This document shows positions 1 to 9,939 of a stretch of DNA of 33,011 nucleotides, piece by piece. The number at the start of each line of letters is the position of its first letter. Positions within the stretch are counted from its first letter, which is position 1. The notes below the pieces were generated by a model. The model searched no databases, was not told the origin of the DNA, and saw only the letters and a program-made list of their open reading frames with translations. The stretch spans positions 2,083,240-2,116,250 of the forward strand of contig KQ481983.1 in NCBI GenBank assembly GCA_001430745.1, in the 5' to 3' direction. Source of the stretch: Auxenochlorella pyrenoidosa (lineage: Eukaryota > Chlorophyta > Trebouxiophyceae > Chlorellales > Chlorellaceae). Position numbers and translations under genes: made by a program.

Positions 1-2004
1 GGGTGGGGGGGGGGGGGGTTCAGGGCGGCGGCCTTGCAGTGGCGTGGCGCCGCCAGGCTGCCGTAAACACGCCAAGCGGTAGGCACAACCCGCTGCGGCC
101 CAGCAGGCAGGGCAGCCACCAGCATCCAGCATGGCAGCCAGGGTGGCAGCTCAAGTGTGGGACAGCACCACTGGGGCAAGGGGTGAAGCACCCTTGCGCC
201 TGCCCCTGTCCACCTGGATCTTCATCACCGCTCGCCGCCCATCGTGCAGAACCGCGGAGTGCACCTGCTTTGGGGGAAAGGGAGAGGGGGGCGCGTGGGG
301 GCCATGCGCGTGCAGGCGTGTGAGGACACCTTTTGAATGCAGACTGCCACGAAGCGATGTGCCCCGACGCTGGCGGCGCTGGCCCAGGCCCACCTGGCCG
401 ATGGAGGCCGCCGCCATGGGCTGGAAATCAAACTCTGCGACCTTGGACTGCCAGTCCGGGCCAAGCTCGGCCACCAGCACCTGAACAGACGGCAGAGGGG
501 CCAGGCACGGGAAGGGCATGATGCCAGGGCCAATGCTAGCAGGTTTGCCAGGCATGCGGCCCCAAGAGCGGCTGCTCAGGACCGAACCACAGCAGCCCAC
601 AGCAGGCCGTCACCTGCTCCAATTGGCGGCGCGGCATTACATCCGCCCCTGCCCGCACACGCTCCAAGGCAGCCTGGAACTGCAGGCGGGTCAAGCAGGC
701 GGAGAACCATACAGAGGCGCTGTCGGCATTCAGTGCAGCTGGGGTCTGAATGTCTGGGCAGCAGTTGCCGCTGCGTGCTATGGGGCATGGATCTGCTCTC
801 TGGTCGAAGTCGCTCATTCACAGCTGCGCAGCCATGGCGCTCTGCCACCTCAGCGCTCAGCAGCCGTGGCAATGCTGCTGGGCACTGCAGCGCAGCTGGG
901 TTCCAACCTGCGGCGGCAGCACGTTCTCATCCTGGATGCTCAGCATCTGGCCCAGCTTGAGCGCGGCGCCACGCATGCGGCACAGCGCATTGGCCAGCCG
1001 CTCGGCATTGTCCTCGGTCATGAAGGAGGAGTAGGGGCTGCGCACCAGGGGGGGGGTGGAATGAAGCAGGGATGGAGGGCTCGTTTCTAGGGCGACCGCG
1101 GTGGCAAGGCCCCCCACCAGGCAACCTCCCTTTCCTGCCCCCCAACACCCTGGCAGCCTGCCTCGCCACACCTGTCCTCGCTGCGCCTGCCGCCCAGCGC
1201 CCGGCTGACGCCCTCCCGCGCCGCCCCGTACAGTAGGGAGGTGCCCAGCTGCGCAAAGCCCAGCACGCGGCCCACCGAGCTGCTGGGCACGGCGCGCTCG
1301 CGTGGCACAAACTGGCGCCTTGGCGCCGCTGCCGCCGCAGCCGCGGCCTGCCCGCCCGCCGCTGAAGCTGCTGCTGCTGGCCCCGCTGCTGCTGTGCCCT
1401 CTTGCGAGGCTGCAATCTCTTCTGGCGCTCTGTCCTGCCGTTCAGGCTGGGTCGTGCCCCGCTGGCGATGCACCTCTGGCACGCCCCGTCCACCTTGCCC
1501 CACCGCCTGCTGAGCTGCAGTCTCTGCCCAGCCCGCCGCTGCAGCAGGCTCTGCCACATGCCCAGCTGCAGCTGCTGCTTCCGCCGGTGGTGGCTCTGCC
1601 CAGCCTGCCGCTGCAACAGCCTCAATCCCAGAATGGCCTAATGACAGTGCATCTGCCGCATCCTGCACAGCTGGCTGATACCGACCGGCTGCTGCTGGCA
1701 AAGGCCCCGCCGCTGATGCAGGCTGCATTGAAGCCGCTGCTGCAGCTGGTGCAAATGCTCCACCTTCAACTGGTGACATTTGCGGGGCAAACAGTTCAGC
1801 CGGTTGCTGCTGGAGCCCCGGGTGAGCATGCGCATGCTGCGGTTGTGTGGCGGCGCGTGCAGGGTGGCTTGCCGCTGGTGAGCGCATGCCGGTCTGCACA
1901 GGCCGAGCGCCCTGCAGCAGGTCTCCATTGAGGAGTCTCCGCAGAAGTGGACTGCAGGTGCCCGGGAAGCGCATTGTAGGGCGTAGGGTAAGCAGCAACT
2001 TCAA
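1..2004 (-). CDS. COQ8: COQ8/ADCK3-type atypical (ABC1/UbiB) kinase, 5' part only
   Basis: Exons on the minus strand: 2004-1172, 1037-908, 679-614, 480-394 and 264-214, joined in phase at GT-AG introns; about 389 residues are visible. COQ8 proteins are mitochondrial atypical kinases/ATPases that support coenzyme Q synthesis. Diagnostic motifs are seen: the KxGQ motif (KLGQ, Lys305-Gln308) within [15 protein letters not shown], then ELGPDW, the Ala-rich loop AAAS (366-369) that replaces the usual glycine loop, SIGQVH, and AVMKIQ with the expected catalytic Lys387. The first 220 or so residues are Ala/Gln-rich and poorly conserved; the extreme N-terminus could be a mitochondrial presequence. 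The Met at 1974 is an alternative start. After MKIQ a donor at 213 opens an intron that leaves the window; the expected YPGV segment is not found in 1-213, so the rest of the kinase lobe is outside. A G-run at 5-18 lies in that intron. Family call is firm; exon 1 detail is not. Confidence 0.88.
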
Positions 2005-2327
2005 AGGCAGCAGGCGGCAGGTGGCAAGCAGCGGCGGCTGCAGTGAACTGGAGGCTTAGAGACCAGTCAATATTTCTACATTAATCTGCCTGTCCTCACC
2101 TTTCTGCAGCTCCAGCAGACGCCACTGCCGCGAGGCCCTGCAGCACCCGCCAGCCGTCCTCCAGTCGACGGCTTCCCATGCTCGTATTTGACGATCGGCG
2201 TCGCGAGATCGCGCGTTCAAGGCTCAATTGTCCAGAGGAGCTCCTTTGCAAGGCTGCATGTGTGCTGGGGCTTCAGCAGAGCGCAGCAGGCTCGACAAAT
2301 TCAGCATTTCGGCACCTCACTCCAGAT
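2005..2327. promoter_or_regulatory. Divergent intergenic region, probable shared promoter
   Basis: About 320 bases separate the start of the COQ8-type gene (minus) from the favoured start of the DUF3253 gene (plus). An upstream in-frame ATG at 2178 could extend the DUF3253 protein by 50 residues, but ATG 2328 gives a more ordinary N-terminus (MKRKADSEGEEL). No TATA box or known element was recognised. The bidirectional role is inferred only from orientation. Confidence 0.4.
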
Positions 2328-3065
2328 ATGAAGCGCAAGGCTGATTCGGAGGGGGAGGAACTGGGGAGCGCAGGCCCTCTGGCTGCTGCAGCTGGCGGCG
2401 GCAGGCAGCAGCGCCTGCAGGGCAAAGAAGATGGCCAGCAGGGGGCCCAGGAGGTGCTTCCGGCGGCTCCAAATCCCGTGAAAGAGCTGCAAGAAGGAGA
2501 TGGGGCAACGGAGACGCCTGAGACAGTGAGTGCTTAGGGCGCTGGTGGCGGTGCCGCCTATGCCATGCTCAGCCCCACTGCCCCAACTTGCTGCCCCAAG
2601 TGCCTGTTCTCCCTGTGCTTTTGTGGCTTGCATCAGCTGCTGGAGGTTTGATTGCAAAAACTCTGGAGCGAACAACCTTTGGGTCTTCCCTGAACACATC
2701 GTCAGTGCCCGCCGTCGCACTCCTGCGATGGGCTGCAGGCGGCAGAGCTGCGGGTGCTGCAGGACACCATCCTGGGCTTGCTGCGCTCGCGCAAGCCGGG
2801 AGCCACCTGCTGACCCTCCGAGGCGCCACGGCGGGCCTTCCCCGGCCGCTGGCGCCAGCTCATGGAGCCGACCCGAGAGGCGGGGCGCCGGCTGGCGGCG
2901 GCGGGCGTGATACACATCACCCAGAAGGGGCAGCCGGTGGACCCCACCAGCTTCAAAGGGCCCATCCGCTTCCGCCTTGTGCAGCCGGAGCAGCAGCCGC
3001 CGCAGGGCCCATTACCAGATGACGGCGGTTCAGGCTGTGCTGCCATCTCCCCGCCGCTGCAGTGA
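2328..3065 (+). CDS. DUF3253-domain protein, candidate selenoprotein with in-frame TGA
   Basis: Exon 1 is 2328-2525 (donor GTGAGT at 2526). Exon 2 starts at 2739 or, less likely, 2706, and runs to the TGA at 3063-3065; both acceptors keep phase 0. The product is about 174-185 residues. Exon 2 carries one DUF3253 domain: LRVLQDTILGLLRSRKPGAT, then Cys, a TGA codon at 2811-2813, then PSEAPRRAF, WRQLMEPTREAGRRLAAAG and ITQKGQPVDPTSFKGPIRF. As I recall the family, the segment reads GKTICPSEVAR or similar, so the TGA falls exactly on the usual Cys/Ser before PSE and no gap is needed. The frame is otherwise open from 2739 to 3063. A SECIS-like hairpin follows 22 bases after the stop. I infer selenocysteine at residue 91 (102 with the other acceptor). 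The molecular function of DUF3253 is unknown to me. Alternatives: sequencing error, pseudogene, or a truncated protein ending at 2813. Confidence 0.75.
2811..2813 (+). other. In-frame TGA, candidate selenocysteine codon
   Basis: TGC-TGA-CCC-TCC-GAG reads Cys-[U]-Pro-Ser-Glu in the DUF3253 frame. Conserved domain sequence continues on both sides in the same frame, and no GT-AG or GC-AG intron of sensible size removes the codon without removing domain residues. The Cys just before it would give a vicinal Cys-Sec pair. Confidence 0.7.
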
Positions 3066-3086
3066 GGAGCATCCTCGCGACAGTGC

Positions 3087-3160
3087 CACAGCAGAGCTGT
3101 ATGACGCCGCCCCGGCAAATCTTCTTCCATGGGGCACTGGGGTAGCTGACCCTTGCTGTG
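3087..3160 (+). promoter_or_regulatory. SECIS-like element in the 3' UTR
   Basis: All parts of a eukaryotic SECIS can be drawn. Helix I is a perfect 7-bp stem (CACAGCA 3087-3093 with TGCTGTG 3154-3160). An asymmetric internal loop follows (3094-3101 and 3151-3153). The quartet is TGAC 3102-3105 (within ATGA 3101-3104) opposite TGAC 3147-3150, giving tandem G.A/A.G pairs. Helix II is 3106-3115 with 3137-3146, with one C.A mismatch and two G.U pairs. The apical AAA is at 3117-3119, 12 bases after ATGA. A weak 4-bp mini-stem (3121-3124 with 3131-3134) would make it type II-like. The fold was drawn by hand, with no energy computed. Confidence 0.65.
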
Positions 3161-3263
3161 CTGTGACAAGCAACTGCCACCGTCGTGCACAAGCCTGCTG
3201 TGAGTGTTAGCTGGCAGCGTTCTTGTCCAATGATGTCAAGAGGCAAGGATGGAGTGATAGATG

Positions 3264-3268
3264 TGTAA
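3264..3268 (+). terminator. Putative TGTAA polyadenylation signal of the DUF3253 gene
   Basis: TGTAA, the usual chlorophyte poly(A) signal, lies about 200 bases after the stop and 104 bases after the SECIS-like hairpin. A transcript cleaved just downstream would contain the hairpin in its 3' UTR. Confidence 0.45.
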
Positions 3269-3774
3269 AGATTAACAGAAGAAGCTGGGTCAAGGGTAGG
3301 TTGGTGTCATTAGCAACTGCTGGCGCTTCTTCGGCGCCTGCGCCTTCTATGGTGAGAGCCATGACGAGAGACATGCGCGTGAGCCTGACATATTTCCCTG
3401 CCCCCCTCCAGCTATTCATTCAATTAACACACTTGAAACACAACCGCCTTGATGTCTGCATCCCGCGCGGTCTCGTGCTTTCTGGCCTCCCCCTCCCGCA
3501 CCCACGAGGCTCCAACCCGCCTGCGTTCAGGTACGCACGCTGCTTCGCGCAATGATTAAAGCACGCCCCCGCTCACTGCCTCAGGGACCTGCCGCCACTG
3601 CTGCCTAGCCGCCGACAGCCGCCTCCCAACCTGGTGCCAGCAGCAGCGGTGATGCATGCTGGTTGTGAAGACAGCATCGGCTGCCCTCTCCCTGCAGGAC
3701 AACCACTACCAGTAGTGCACCGCCGGCCAGGCCTGCCCCGTCGCGTCTGCCGCCAGACGGCCACCCCTGCTGCC
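3269..3774. other. Intergenic region upstream of the YeeE/YedE gene
   Basis: No conserved coding sequence was recognised. It should hold the end of the DUF3253 transcript and the promoter and 5' UTR of the next gene. In-frame ATGs at 3634 and 3652 could extend the next protein, but they add a sequence without recognisable features. Confidence 0.4.
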
Positions 3775-5511
3775 ATGGCAGCACCGTTCCTGTTCACACC
3801 AGTCGAGAGTGGCCTGGGCGGCCTAACGCTTGGGCTGCTGTCGTATGCCAAGTTCAGCATCACTGGCAGGTGCGGGTCTGGGGGCGCGTTGGGTAAGGGA
3901 ATGTCCAGAGTGCCAGCGGTGCTCAAGGGGGGCTGGTGTGCGGTTTGCCGAGTGCCGGCAAGATCGAGTGCATGTCCTGGAGTGGGCTGCGCCTGAGGTG
4001 TCGGCTCTCCTCGCCCACCTCCAGCAGGATCCTGGGCATCTCCGGCGCCGTGCGCGGCCTGGTGTGCGGCAGCCAGGAGGCCTGGCGTGTGGCCTTTGTG
4101 GCCGGCCTGCTTGCTGGTGGCTTCGCGCTGCAGGGCCTGCTGCCCAGCGCATTTGAGGCCTTCCCGGCGGGCTACACGCTAAGCCGCGCCCTGCTGGCGG
4201 GGCTGCTGGTGGGGTTGGGCACTGCGCGAGGCTCCGGCTGCACCAGGTGGGTGGGTGGCGCCTCGGGTTGTGGGCTGCGGGGTAGCGGTATGGATGGCAA
4301 GTGGAGAGGAAGCAGGGTGCAAGTTGAGAGGAGAGCGCAGTGCGTGCCACCTTGGCCCAATCAGGGGCGCAGCGCTTTGAGCGCCGCCTCCCCTTCTCTG
4401 CCTTCCTACCTTGTGGCACTGCAGCGGCCACGGCATCTCCGGCAACGCGCGCCTCTCGCTGCGCTCCCTCGTGGCCACCTGTGCCTTCATGCTCTCCGGC
4501 ATGCTGGCTGCGCACCTCTCCGGCGTGGCCGCCGTGTTTGGCCTGCCCTCTGGCCTCGCCCCGCTGGCGCCGCTGTCCCCGCTGTCTGCCACGGGCACCT
4601 TTGGAGTGACCCTGCTGGCGCTGGCCGTGACCACCTGGCTGCTGCTGTCGGCTGCGGCGCGCCAGCTGGACCGGCGCGCCGGCTCTCCCGCCGCCCTCAA
4701 GGAGGAGCTAGTGGAGGCGACGGCGCTAGAGAAGGCGGCCATGGCGGGCGCGCCGCCGCCTGCTGCGCTCGACGCCCAGAAGGTGGCTGCGCTGTCAACC
4801 GCCACCGACCTCTTCTCCGGCTTCCTCTTTGCGCTCGGGCTGGGCGTCAGCGGCATGGCCAAGCCCTCCAAGGTGGCAGGTCAGCCGAGCTTCCCTGTTG
4901 GTGGACTGGTGGCAGGGTGGCCACCGCTCTGGCCTGGAGAGGCTAGGCATTGGCCGCCAGGAGAAACCTCGAGTGGGTTGCGCCTGCCCGACAGGAAAGC
5001 AGCCCGCCCTGCCCTTCTTGCTTCTGCAGGGTTTCTGAGCGTGCTCAGCGGGACATTCGACCCCTCGCTGATGCTGGTCATGGGCGGCGCTCTGCTGGTG
5101 GCCCTGCCCGCCTTCCAGCTGGCGCTGCGCCGCTCCAGCGGCCCGCTGTGCGCCGCCTGCTACGACCTGCCCACCAAGAAGGGCGTCGACGCCGACCTCG
5201 TCAGCGGCGCACTGCTCTTTGGCACGGGCTGGGGTGAGAGCGCAGGCTGGCTGGCTCTGCGCCAGAACCGACAGGTCTTGGATTGGGGGCGTACCTGAAC
5301 AGGCGGCACTGCTTGCACGGTCGCTGACCTGCCCCTTGAGCGTCTCGCTGCAGGTCTGGGCGGCATCTGCCCCGGGCCCGGCCTGGTGGCGCTGGCGACG
5401 CTGCAGCCGCAGGCGCTGGCCTTTGTGGCAGCCATGGCGATGGGCATGCAGCTGGACCGTATCGCCAATGCCGCAGCAGTCAAGCTGGTGGGCGTGCCGA
5501 CCAAGGCCTGA
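3775..5511 (+). CDS. YeeE/YedE-family sulfur-compound transport membrane protein
   Basis: Five exons: 3775-3869, 4028-4246, 4425-4879, 5030-5233 and 5354-5511, all GT-AG and in phase, giving 376 residues. The protein is a string of hydrophobic segments with the two half-repeats of the Sulf_transp (DUF395) family. Key motifs are GSGCTSGHG with Cys103 (split by intron 2) and GGICPGPGLV with Cys330. KPSKVAGFL, GTFDPSLMLVMGGAL and FGTGWG also fit the family. Bacterial YeeE takes up thiosulfate through conserved cysteines; the substrate and membrane of this algal copy are not shown by sequence. A hydrophilic Ala/Glu-rich loop (about residues 180-240) separates the two halves. The start MAAPFLFTPVESG is chosen because family similarity begins right after it; no organelle targeting peptide is evident. 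Confidence 0.9.
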
Positions 5512-5944
5512 CACGGCTGCAATTTGACACAATTTGACTGCTCTTTTGACTTACACGTGACAGCGTCATACTACATCCGTGTCATACTCTCATTCCTGGC
5601 ACGATAGAGAGCTCACTGCTCATCATCCCGCCTCTCCCTTCAGCGCACTGCCTCTTTTGGCTCATCTTTGTTCTCAATTTCTTCTCTCAGTGACAATCTT
5701 TCCAATTTGTCAGCTGGATGCAAACACTCGTGCTGCGTGACAACAACTGCAGCTGCACACCAGGTTGTGAACGTTGCGGTTGCGGCGTCGCAGGCAGTTG
5801 AAGAGGCGCCGCCGCCAGGTCGGCACGGTTTTGCACAATTCCTGTCGGTGTCGTCTTGCGATTATTTTGCCATTCATCTCGTTCCGAGGGGCTTCCGCAG
5901 GCATCTGAGGCAGCGCTCCCTTTGACGCCGGCCAGCGGGCGAGA
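5512..5944. other. Intergenic region between YeeE/YedE and dynein IC genes
   Basis: Noticeably lower in GC than the genes around it. It holds the 3' end of the YeeE/YedE gene and the promoter and 5' UTR of the dynein gene. No TGTAA signal on the plus strand, no RNA gene and no repeat were recognised. Confidence 0.4.
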
Positions 5945-8900
5945 ATGGAGGTGCGAGCGCCTGCCCCTGGGATAATGAGTTCTGTGCGTGTTAAGGCGAA
6001 CAAGGAATGCACGCCGCACCGCGACGCAGCCCGTGCGTGCCACCGCAATTCTTGCCGCTCTCACCGCCGCTGCCTCGGCTGCCGCCACCGTAGATCGCCT
6101 ACCGCTACGTCAAGCAGCGGCGGCAATTTGGCCGGCAACCCCACTTCACAGACCAGGGAGCAGAGGTGGGCACTGTGTGAGGGTTGGGTTGTGTGACCTG
6201 TTCACCACCCGCGCCTAGGAAAGCCCAGCGCATCCCACTGCCACCGCTGCGTGTTTCCTACCTGGCTTTCAGCCGCTGCTGGACCTGCGACCAAACGAAG
6301 AGCATGCAAAGGCCTGGATAGCGAAGCAACAAACCACAGCCACTGCCCAGGCAGCGCCTGACATGTCGGAGCACGAGGTGGGTGCAGGACACAAACAGCT
6401 GGGGTCTATCCGTTGGCAGCTGATGCGCGCGCAGCATACAGCATGCATCTGTTGCACTGCTGCGGGCTGTACCAGCGGCTGCTGGAGTTTGGAGCCCAGT
6501 TGAGCTCGCAGCAGCATTTCACTTGGGCATGCCCTGCTCCCCACCGCCTCCCTCAGGTCAACACCGTGGCTGTGGTGTCGGTGCCCAAGGGCATGGCTCA
6601 CTCAGAGGGTGGCTGGGCCAAGGATGATGTTGAGGGGCTGCTGCGCTTCCGCAAAAAGGTCAGGGAACGCACCGAGCTGCAGCGACCCAATCCATGGCTC
6701 GCCTTACAGCACGCTGGATTCCGAACCTCAGGGTACAACGCTGTGCTGCACGGGTGGGCGCGCCCAGCATGCGTTGCTGGGCGCCAGCGCCTAGAGCTCT
6801 CAGCTCTGCACTGCCCTCCCCCCGCCACGGCATCGCAGGTGGAGAAGGATGAGGACTACATTCGCTCAGTAGTGCGCCTGGGGGCCCTGGTGGAGGACCT
6901 GGTCAAGCAGAACAACGCGATCGACATCTATGAGGAGTACTTTGAAGGTGGGTGCTGCGCTGTGCAGGGTGCTGCCCTGCTGTGTGCTGTGAGCGCACTG
7001 TACAGCAGATGCTTTGCGAAGCAATTTTGCGCCCTGCTGGGGCGGGGCCCTGACGCACCAAACCTGCCCCGGCGTGCTGCCCCTCCCTCCTCACTGCCTG
7101 GCCCACAGGCATGCCGGCGCAGCACCTGTCAGAGCCGCCCTCCACGCGCACGCAGACCATTCTGCGTGACCCCTCGGGCGTCCGTCGCGGTGCGCAGGCC
7201 ATCTCTTGGCAGCCCGACGGCAGCGGGCGCGTGGCGGTGGCGTACAGCGTGCTCGAGTTTCAGCGCCAGCCGGCCGGCATGCCTGCCACGTCGCATGTGT
7301 GGGACGTCACCAGCCCGGGCGTGCCTGAGGCGCCCCTGGCGGCGCCCTCCCCGCTGGTCACCCTGGCCTTCAACCTGAAGGACCACAACCTGGTGGGCGG
7401 CGGGCAGTACAACGGGCAGCTCACCTTCTTCGACCTGCGCAAGGGAGCCGCCCCCGTGGATGCCACGCCGGTGGGGCACAGCCACCGCGACGCGGTGCGA
7501 TCCTTTGCGTGGACGCAGTCCAAGACGGGCAGCGAGCTGATGAGCGCCTCCACCGACGGCAGCGTGCTGTGGTGGGACCTGCGCAAGCTAGGCGGCGAGC
7601 CTTTGGAAACACTCACGCTGCGGGAGCGCGGCGGCGGGGAGGGAGGCGCGGTGCTGGGCGGCACGGTGGTGGAGTACTCGCCGCAGGCAGGGCCCACCAA
7701 GTTCATGGTGGGCACCGAGCAGGGTGCAGTGCTGGCGGGCAACCGCAAGGCCAAAAACCCAGGGGACCGCATTATCGGCGCCTACACAGGTGGGCGGGCA
7801 GGGCAGGGGCCTTGGGGGGTTTGCACATTCATTGGCCACAGCAGCAAAACTCAGTGGTGTTGATGAAGCTGATCAGGCAAGGGAGCCTTGAGTCTCAACA
7901 GATGCAAAGTGAGCTGCCAGCCCACCACATCCAAGATTCCCTTCCACCACACAGTTTAGACTGTCTGGCTCTGGTCTGAGGGCTGCCCTGTTGGCATGTG
8001 CCGCAGCTGACAGCGCCTGCCACGCTCCCCGCTGGCGCCCCTGCCGCAGGCCACCACAGCGCCATCTACGCGCTGTCCCGAAGCCCCTTCTTCCCAAAGT
8101 TCTTCCTGTCGGTGGGCGACTGGACGACGCGAGTGTGGAACGAGGACCTGCGCACGCCCATCATCACCTCGCCCTACAACACCTCCTACCTCACTGGCGG
8201 GGCCTGGAGCCCCTCGCGGCCCGGCGTGGTCTACACCACCACCCACAGCGGCGCCCTGGAGGTCTGGGACTACTTCCTGAAGCAGGCACGCCAGGCGGGA
8301 GGGGGTGGGGTTGCTGGGCTTGCTAGGCTCTGGACTGTACCTGGGCGTGCATCCGGATTGCCTTCTCACTCTCCACCTGCCTCCCACACCCATGCTGTTT
8401 GCGTGCAGCGTGAGCCAGTGCTGGCAGTGCAGGTGGCTGATCAGCCGCTGGCCAGCCTAGCACTGGCGCCTGGTGCAACACCGCGCCTAGCGGCCATTGG
8501 CTGCACCGGCGGCACCGTGACAGTGTTGCAGCTGTCTGAGGGCCTGGTGGAGCAGCAGGACAATGAGAAGGCGGTGATTGGCGCAGTGAGTGCCGGGATG
8601 CAAAGCTTGGGGCTCAAGGCAGGGAGGGAAAACTGCCTGCTCGCAGCTGATGTGCTCGGATTGGAGGTGTGCTCGCACGCTGTGCCGGCTGGGCTGAAGT
8701 GTATGCTGCACCCTGCCTGCCTGCCCGGGGCCTTGCCTCCAGATGCTGGAGCGTGAGTCCAGCCGTGAGAAGAACCTGGAGAAGAGCGCCAAGGAGGCCA
8801 AGGCCAAAGCGCGCAAGGAGGCGGCGAGGACGGCGGAGCCACTGGATGAGGCCACTGAGGAAGAGTTGGCGCAGGTGGGCAGGCATAGCCAGCTTCTGGG

Positions 8901-9108
8901 TACGGATTGTCATGAAGAGCAGAGGCAGCAGAGTTGATGGGTGAGCTTTGCTTAGCAGAGTGCAATGCAGAACTGCCGCTATCTGTGCAAGCTTTGCCTG
9001 TGCCTTGCTTCTGCTGCTGATTGCCTTGCCTTCTCAAGCGCATTTCATTCTCGCCCCGTTCTTGTACTGCAGTTAGAGCGGGAGTTTCTGGAGATGATCA
9101 AGGAGTGA
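5945..9108 (+). CDS. DIC2: Outer-arm dynein intermediate chain 2 (IC69/DNAI2 type), WD-repeat
   Basis: Ten coding exons: 5945-5950, 6094-6165, 6273-6377, 6557-6658, 6839-6947, 7109-7789, 8050-8285, 8409-8585, 8743-8874 and 9073-9108; 551 residues, close to the roughly 570-600 of the family. The N-terminus MEIAYRYVKQRRQFGRQ closely follows the MEI..Y.K.R.QFG start of Chlamydomonas IC69 and animal DNAI2. DMSEHE, HSEGGWAKD, RFRKKVEKDEDYI and KQNNAIDIYEEYF follow, then a WD propeller (for example STDGSVLWWDLRK, GPTKFMVGTEQG, KAKNPGDR, WTTRVWNEDLRTPI, YLTGGAWSPSRPGV). The C-terminus is a charged helix (RESSREKNLEKSAKEAKAK). The protein anchors outer dynein arms to axonemal doublets. Exon 1 is only six coding bases (Met-Glu). 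Intron 7 is GC-AG (donor 8286). The frame is intact, so this is not an obvious pseudogene. Confidence 0.93.
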
Positions 9109-9939
9109 GGCCCCTTGTGGCGCCTCCGTCCACTCATGATTTGTTTGTGCAGCCATTGTCACCGGGCTGTGCATCCTGAAAGAGCGTGCCTTGCCTGCCG
9201 CTACTCTCCTCGAACTGCTGCTTACACTGCATCCGACCTCAAATTACGTGCTGTTTCTGGCCTTAGACACATGTATTTGTAATTGTGGAGAGCGCCATGC
9301 CGGCAGAGTTGGGCATCAAGGGGCAGACGCTCAGAAGAGCTGACTCAGATGATTTTAGGTGATGTTTCCAGTGGATGCATCACCCTGTAGATCTACCTTG
9401 TGTAAGTTACTGTTTTATCTTCGCTCTCCAATGCATCAGGTCTCCAAACGCATCATCAAACTGGGCGTTTTGTCCTGTCCCTGCAGCGCCAACCGCTGAG
9501 CACGGCGAGGCGGTAGGTGGCAGCACCTAAACCTGTGTGGTTCGGCCTCAGGAGCCCAAATCATGTGCATCTGTTCGTGTCACCAGCGTGCTGTTTCTGA
9601 AAACAACGCGCAAAACACTTGGGCGGTGACTCCCTGCCCTCGGCAGCGCTTGCCAGCGCCTGTGTGAGGCCTGCCCAGAGGTGAGCGATACACCATGCGC
9701 ATCAGGATTGGATCAGACGTTTCCTTGTGCCCCGAGAAAGCGGTGGATCGTCATCGACGAAGAGAGCTGCCTACTAAGGCCAGATATCTCCTTTCCACGT
9801 TCTCACCGCCAGAAAAGGGGGCTTCAGGTCCTCCGCTGCTCCCCAGCCTCACTCCAGCCGCACCAGCGAGTTGCTCCACCTCACAGGGCCTTCCCACCCT
9901 CGTCCCATTCCTTTTCAGCAGTGTGGAGCCCGCAGCCTG
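9109..9939. other. Intergenic region between the dynein IC and proline-rich genes
   Basis: Apart from two TGTAA motifs no coding or RNA feature was recognised. A pyrimidine tract ending in CAG at 9917-9919 resembles a splice acceptor, so a 5' non-coding or short coding exon of the next gene could lie here. Confidence 0.35.
9278..9282 (+). terminator. Putative TGTAA polyadenylation signal of the dynein IC gene
   Basis: TGTAA lies 170 bases after the stop codon; a second copy occurs at 9401-9405. Either would suit chlorophyte 3'-end formation. Assigned by motif and position only. Confidence 0.4.

Noticed and set aside
1..213. A last COQ8 kinase exon (YPGV segment) in the left edge
   Set aside because: No minus-strand frame in 1-213 gives the expected continuation after MKIQ; the stretch reads as intron.
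1302..1931. Long open frame on the plus strand opposite COQ8 exon 1
   Set aside because: It is the antisense of an Ala/Gln-rich coding exon in GC-rich DNA, is low-complexity Leu/Pro, and lacks any conserved motif.
2811..2813. The in-frame TGA as a simple pseudogene stop
   Set aside because: The frame is otherwise clean, the downstream half of the domain is well conserved, and a SECIS-like hairpin follows, so recoding is favoured; sequencing error cannot be fully excluded.
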